The notes under the pieces are model-generated. The model searched no databases. It saw only the letters and a list, made by a program, of their open reading frames with translations, and was not told the origin of the DNA. Made by a program: the position numbers and the translations under genes. A stretch of 8,407 nucleotides of DNA from CAZDYP01 sp964509505 (GTDB lineage: Bacteria; Chloroflexota; Anaerolineae; JACRMK01), in contig CAZDYP010000200.1 in assembly GCA_964509505.1 (NCBI GenBank), forward strand, positions 1 through 8,407. The letters are read 5' to 3'. Positions 5,457 through 8,407 of this stretch are shown one piece after another. Numbering within the stretch: the stretch's first letter is position 1; every line of letters begins with the position of its first letter.

Positions 5457-5482
5457 CCAAGATCATAGACACGGAGGAAAGT

Positions 5483-6346
5483 ATGTCGTATCCACGCTGC
5501 ATCCTTGCGGCGTTCGCGCATCCAGACGACGAGGGTCTGGTGACAGGCTTGTTTGCTAAATATCGCAAGGCCGGTGTGCGTGTCGCGCTCATTTGCGCGA
5601 CGCGCGGCGAAGTCGGCGAGATCGCGCCCGGCACGAATGCGACGCGCGAGACGCTGGGGCAGGTGCGCGAACAAGAGCTGTATCAGGCGATGAGTTATGC
5701 TGACGTGAACGAAATTTATTTTTTGAATTATCGTGATTCGGGAATGGATGGCACAGAGGAAAACAAACACCCGCACAATTTCATCAACGCGCCCGATGAC
5801 GAAGTGATTGGCAAAGTTGTACAGTTGATCCGAGAGGTCAAGCCGCACGTGTTGATGACGTTTGATCCCAACGGCGGCTACGGGCATCCCGACCACATTA
5901 AGATTCATCACGCGATGATGGCTGCCTGGCATATCGCGGGCAACGCGCACTGTTATCCTGAGCAATGGCAAAATGGCTTGCAGCCGCACACGCCACAAAA
6001 AATTTATTGGCCCGCCTTCTCGCGCGAATTTTTCATGGAAGTCGCGCGCTACATGAAAGAAGCAGGCATGGACTTGTCGCAGTTCGGCGTGTTCAATCCT
6101 GAACGACGCGGCAGCTTAGGCACGCCCGAAGCCGACATCACCACTAAGATTGATGTGTCGGAATTTTTTGAAGCCAAAGCCCAAGCATGGGCGTCCCATG
6201 CCACACAACAGAATCCCAACCACATCCTGGCGAAGATACCGCGCGAGCTCTTCGATAAGTTCCGTAAAGTCGAGAACTTGATCTTGGCGCATACGCGCGC
6301 TACCCGTATCGAAGGCATCGAGGATGATGTGTTCGCAGGCTTGTGA
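5483..6346 (+). CDS. PIG-L/LmbE-family zinc deacetylase, MshB/Mca-like
   Basis: Predicted zinc hydrolase that removes an acyl group from an N-acetylglucosamine-type or related amide substrate; the real substrate is unknown. It has 287 residues, near the size of mycothiol deacetylase MshB and mycothiol conjugate amidase Mca. AHPDDE at residues 12-17 gives zinc ligands His13 and Asp16 and catalytic base Asp15. GGYGHPDH (131-138) gives His135 and the third zinc ligand His138. TRGEVGE (40-46), VREQEL (61-66), MTFDPNGGYGH and the C-terminal KAQAWASHATQQNP are all typical of the MshB/Mca branch. There is no signal peptide, so it is probably cytoplasmic. The ATG at 5483 follows GGAGGA (5473-5478) at 4 nt. 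The gene stands alone between two non-coding regions and carries the structured element 5294-5456 upstream. No thiol biosynthesis partner is visible here, so a role in mycothiol-like metabolism is not supported by context. Confidence 0.9.
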   Translation: MSYPRCILAAFAHPDDEGLVTGLFAKYRKAGVRVALICATRGEVGEIAPGTNATRETLGQVREQELYQAMSYADVNEIYFLNYRDSGMDGTEENKHPHNFINAPDDEVIGKVVQLIREVKPHVLMTFDPNGGYGHPDHIKIHHAMMAAWHIAGNAHCYPEQWQNGLQPHTPQKIYWPAFSREFFMEVARYMKEAGMDLSQFGVFNPERRGSLGTPEADITTKIDVSEFFEAKAQAWASHATQQNPNHILAKIPRELFDKFRKVENLILAHTRATRIEGIEDDVFAGL

Positions 6347-6395
6347 GCTTATGCACTGTCCATTCGTACAGCGCAAAAACTAGCCGTTTGATGGA

Positions 6396-6424
6396 TTGTG
6401 ATGTAAGAGCGTTGTGGATACAAT
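6396..6424 (+). promoter_or_regulatory. Predicted sigma70-type promoter of the ABC exporter gene
   Basis: The -35 box TTGTGA (6396-6401, 4 of 6 consensus) and -10 box TACAAT (6419-6424, 5 of 6) are 17 nt apart. Transcription would begin near 6431, giving a leader of about 70 nt that contains the hairpin at 6446-6481. Confidence 0.55.
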
Positions 6425-6445
6425 GAAAGTAATCTGATTGTCTAT

Positions 6446-6481
6446 CAGACCCGCGAGGTTGGGTGTCGCCTCGCGGGTCTG
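6446..6481 (+). promoter_or_regulatory. 13-bp leader hairpin upstream of the ABC exporter
   Basis: Arms 6446-6458 and 6469-6481 are perfect reverse complements, G+C rich, with a 10-nt loop. No T-run follows, so it is not an intrinsic terminator in the + direction. A competing 6-bp hairpin, TCTGAT (6433-6438) with ATCAGA (6444-6449), overlaps the left arm. The stem ends 9 nt before the AGGA of the ribosome binding site (6491-6494). It may stabilise the mRNA or modulate translation; the function is inferred. Confidence 0.6.
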
Positions 6482-6499
6482 CGTCTGCATAGGAAGGGT

Positions 6500-8365
6500 A
6501 TGTCTGAATGGGTCATCACTCAGCGACCAACGCCTGATTGGTTTGAAAAAATCCGCGCAGGTCGCAAGAAAGTTTGGAATGCAGCAGTCAACATCCGCCG
6601 CGCGTTCGGTCTCGTCTGGGAAGCGCATCCGCCGTCGGCGTTGACGATGGCGGGTTGCACGCTCGTCGGCGCGTTGCTGCCCGCGAGCCAAGCGTGGATT
6701 GGCAAGCTCATCGTGGACGCCGTCGTGAACGCCATCAACACCCAAGCAGGCGCAGAGGCAGGTTTGCAAATGGCGCTGCCGTTGCTCGTCGCCGAATTTG
6801 TGTTGCTGATGGTGCAAGCGGCGAATGGGCAAGTTCGTAGTTTCTCGGAGCATCTCTTACATGCGCGCATGAACGTCACCATCAACTCGCGCATCATCCG
6901 CAAGGCGCTCGACCTCGACCTTACTCACTTCGAGAACGCCGAGTATTACGACAAATTGCAAAACGCGCGGCGCGAAGCCGATTGGCGCGGCTTGCAAATC
7001 GTCAACGGCGGCTTCTTCCTCTTACAAAACATTCTCACGTTGTTGTCGTTTGGCGCGTTGCTCTTGCGCTTCAGCCCATGGCTCGCGGTCATCTTGTTCC
7101 TCGCCACCATTCCCGCCTTCATCGCGCAGAACCAATTCGCAGAGCTATCGTTCCGCGTGCTGTCGTGGCGCGCCCCCGAAGCGCGGCGCTTGCAATACCT
7201 CGAACATTTGCTGACCGATTACGACGCGGTGAAAGAAGTGAAGTTGTTCGGCTTGGGTGAACCGTTGCTCGCGCGCTACATCACGCTGTTCTGGAAATTT
7301 TTGAAGGAAGACCAAGCCATCGCGCAGAAGCGCAGCCTCGCGTCGTTTGGCTTGGGGTTGATTGCGACGCTCACCTATTACGGCTCGTATGCGTGGATTG
7401 TGTGGCGCGCGGTGGACGGCGTCATCACGCTCGGCGACATGACGCTGTATCTCGGCATCTTCCGCAGCAGCCAATCGTCGTTTGAAGCGAGCTTCTATGG
7501 CTTGAGCGAACTGTACGAGAATGGCTTGTTCATGTCCAACCTGTTCGCCTTCCTCGCGCTCGAACCACAGATGGTGATCGCGACGCAGCCCCAGCGCGTC
7601 CCACGAGACATCACCTGCGGCATCGAGTTTCGCCACGTGTCGTTCAAGTATGCGGGGCAAGCTGGCTATGCGTTGCGTGACGTGAACTTGCGCATCAAGC
7701 CCGGCGAGAAGATCGCGCTCGTCGGTCCGAATGGCGCGGGCAAGACGACGCTCATCAAATTGCTGACACGCTTGTACGATCCAACCGAAGGACACATTTT
7801 GTTGGATGGTGTGGACTTGCGCGCTTACGATTTGCGCGAGCTGCGCCAGCGCATCGGCGTCATCTTTCAAGACTTCGTGCGCTATCATCTTGCGGCGGCC
7901 GAGAACGTCGGCTTCGGACAGATCGAAGCGATTGAGGACCGTCCGCGTATCGTCCATGCGGCGACGCAGAGCGGCGCGCATCCCATCATCAGCGCGTTGC
8001 CTGAACAGTACGAGACGACGCTGGGGCGTTGGTTTGCGAAAGGGCGCGACCTGTCGGGCGGGGAATGGCAGAAGATTGCGCTCGCGCGGGCGTTCATGCG
8101 CGACTGTGAAATTCTGGTGTTGGATGAGCCGACCGCCGCGCTCGATGCGGAGAACGAACTGAAAATCTTCCAACAGTTTCGCGAGCTGACGACGGACAAA
8201 ATCGCCGTGCTGATTAGCCATCGCTTCAGCACCGTGCGCATGGCGGACCGCATCTGCGTCATCGAGCAAGGACACATCAGCGAGCAAGGCACGCATGAAG
8301 AGCTACTCGCGTGGGGCGGAACATACGCGCGGCTGTTTACGTTGCAAGCCGAGAGCTATCGCTAG
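6500..8365 (+). CDS. ABC exporter with fused membrane and ATPase domains (MsbA/LmrA-type architecture)
   Basis: Half-transporter of 621 residues that would dimerise in the cytoplasmic membrane and use ATP to export an unknown substrate. The membrane domain (about 40-335) has six predicted helices, near residues 43-66, 89-108, 168-190, 191-210, 282-303 and 305-330. The coupling-helix region FENAEYYDKLQNAR is present. The ATPase domain (about 375-615) is complete: A-loop Tyr384, Walker A GPNGAGKTT (409-417), Q-loop Gln457 in VIFQDF, signature LSGGEWQKIALARA (from 518), Walker B ILVLDEP (538-544, Glu543 catalytic) and H-loop His574 in ISHR. The N-terminal 40 residues are amphipathic, with no signal peptide. 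The ATG at 6500 follows AGGAAGGG with short spacing. No partner exporter half is visible, though one could follow beyond 8407. Substrate class (lipid, peptide or drug) cannot be read from the sequence. Confidence 0.94.
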   Translation: MSEWVITQRPTPDWFEKIRAGRKKVWNAAVNIRRAFGLVWEAHPPSALTMAGCTLVGALLPASQAWIGKLIVDAVVNAINTQAGAEAGLQMALPLLVAEFVLLMVQAANGQVRSFSEHLLHARMNVTINSRIIRKALDLDLTHFENAEYYDKLQNARREADWRGLQIVNGGFFLLQNILTLLSFGALLLRFSPWLAVILFLATIPAFIAQNQFAELSFRVLSWRAPEARRLQYLEHLLTDYDAVKEVKLFGLGEPLLARYITLFWKFLKEDQAIAQKRSLASFGLGLIATLTYYGSYAWIVWRAVDGVITLGDMTLYLGIFRSSQSSFEASFYGLSELYENGLFMSNLFAFLALEPQMVIATQPQRVPRDITCGIEFRHVSFKYAGQAGYALRDVNLRIKPGEKIALVGPNGAGKTTLIKLLTRLYDPTEGHILLDGVDLRAYDLRELRQRIGVIFQDFVRYHLAAAENVGFGQIEAIEDRPRIVHAATQSGAHPIISALPEQYETTLGRWFAKGRDLSGGEWQKIALARAFMRDCEILVLDEPTAALDAENELKIFQQFRELTTDKIAVLISHRFSTVRMADRICVIEQGHISEQGTHEELLAWGGTYARLFTLQAESYR

Positions 8366-8367
8366 GC

Positions 8368-8407
8368 GCGTAGTTGGTTAGTCCCGTAGTCGCGTGGTCA
8401 CTTAGTC
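8368..8407 (+). repeat. Array of degenerate 8-bp repeats (consensus NSKTAGTC), cut by window end
   Basis: Starting 3 nt after the ABC exporter stop codon, five units follow in exact 8-bp register: GCGTAGTT, GGTTAGTC, CCGTAGTC, GCGTGGTC and ACTTAGTC. The window ends at the last base of the fifth unit, so total length and any inverted arm are unknown. The design resembles the two heptamer arrays but with a different period and unit. Confidence 0.7.

Noticed and set aside
5233..5482. Promoter candidates for the deacetylase gene, such as TTGGCA (5420-5425) with TTTAGT (5442-5447)
   Set aside because: The -10 match is poor and the spacing is 16 nt; the TTGGCA boxes are part of the repeated 12-mer, so the evidence is too weak to list as a feature.
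7145..8296. Long open frame on the - strand (383 codons) opposite the ABC exporter
   Set aside because: It is antisense to a gene with complete ABC motifs, its translation is Arg/His/Ala-rich without recognisable domains, and it follows from G+C bias at codon positions.

Overview
The window is a compact stretch of bacterial chromosome, mid-to-high 50s % G+C by eye. All seven protein-coding genes lie on the + strand: an HtrA-type serine protease (5' end cut by the window), the elongation factor GreA, lysyl-tRNA synthetase, an unrecognised six-helix membrane protein, ribonuclease Z, a PIG-L/LmbE-type zinc deacetylase and a complete ABC exporter. The gene content together with intergenic spacers built of 7- and 8-bp repeats suggests a Chloroflexota bacterium (Anaerolineae-like). 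That placement is an inference from gene style, not proven by a marker.

Layout. Bases 3-1022 are the HtrA protease. Bases 1023-1418 hold no gene but are dense in signals: a 14-bp hairpin, a textbook intrinsic terminator for htrA, a good sigma70-type promoter, two more terminator-like hairpins and a 70-bp inverted repeat, then the greA ribosome binding site. greA (1419-1901) and lysS (1974-3446) are probably one transcription unit ended by the terminator at 3458-3486. The membrane-protein gene (3497-4183) begins directly after that terminator. The spacers before lysS and before rnz are both filled with inverted arrays of degenerate heptamers that run to, or within 3 nt of, the start codon and leave no Shine-Dalgarno sequence. 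The 250-nt gap between rnz (4312-5232) and the deacetylase (5483-6346) contains a strongly self-complementary element with competing pairings. The ABC exporter (6500-8365) has its own predicted promoter and a 13-bp leader hairpin. The window closes inside an array of 8-bp repeats.

Functionally this is mostly housekeeping: transcript elongation (GreA), tRNA charging (LysRS), tRNA 3' maturation (RNase Z), envelope protein quality control (HtrA) and export (ABC). I see no phage, IS element, CRISPR, toxin-antitoxin or defence system. The unusual content is in the spacers, where three arrays have different repeat units but similar design. Next come the leaders of greA, the deacetylase and the exporter, which look capable of RNA-level regulation.
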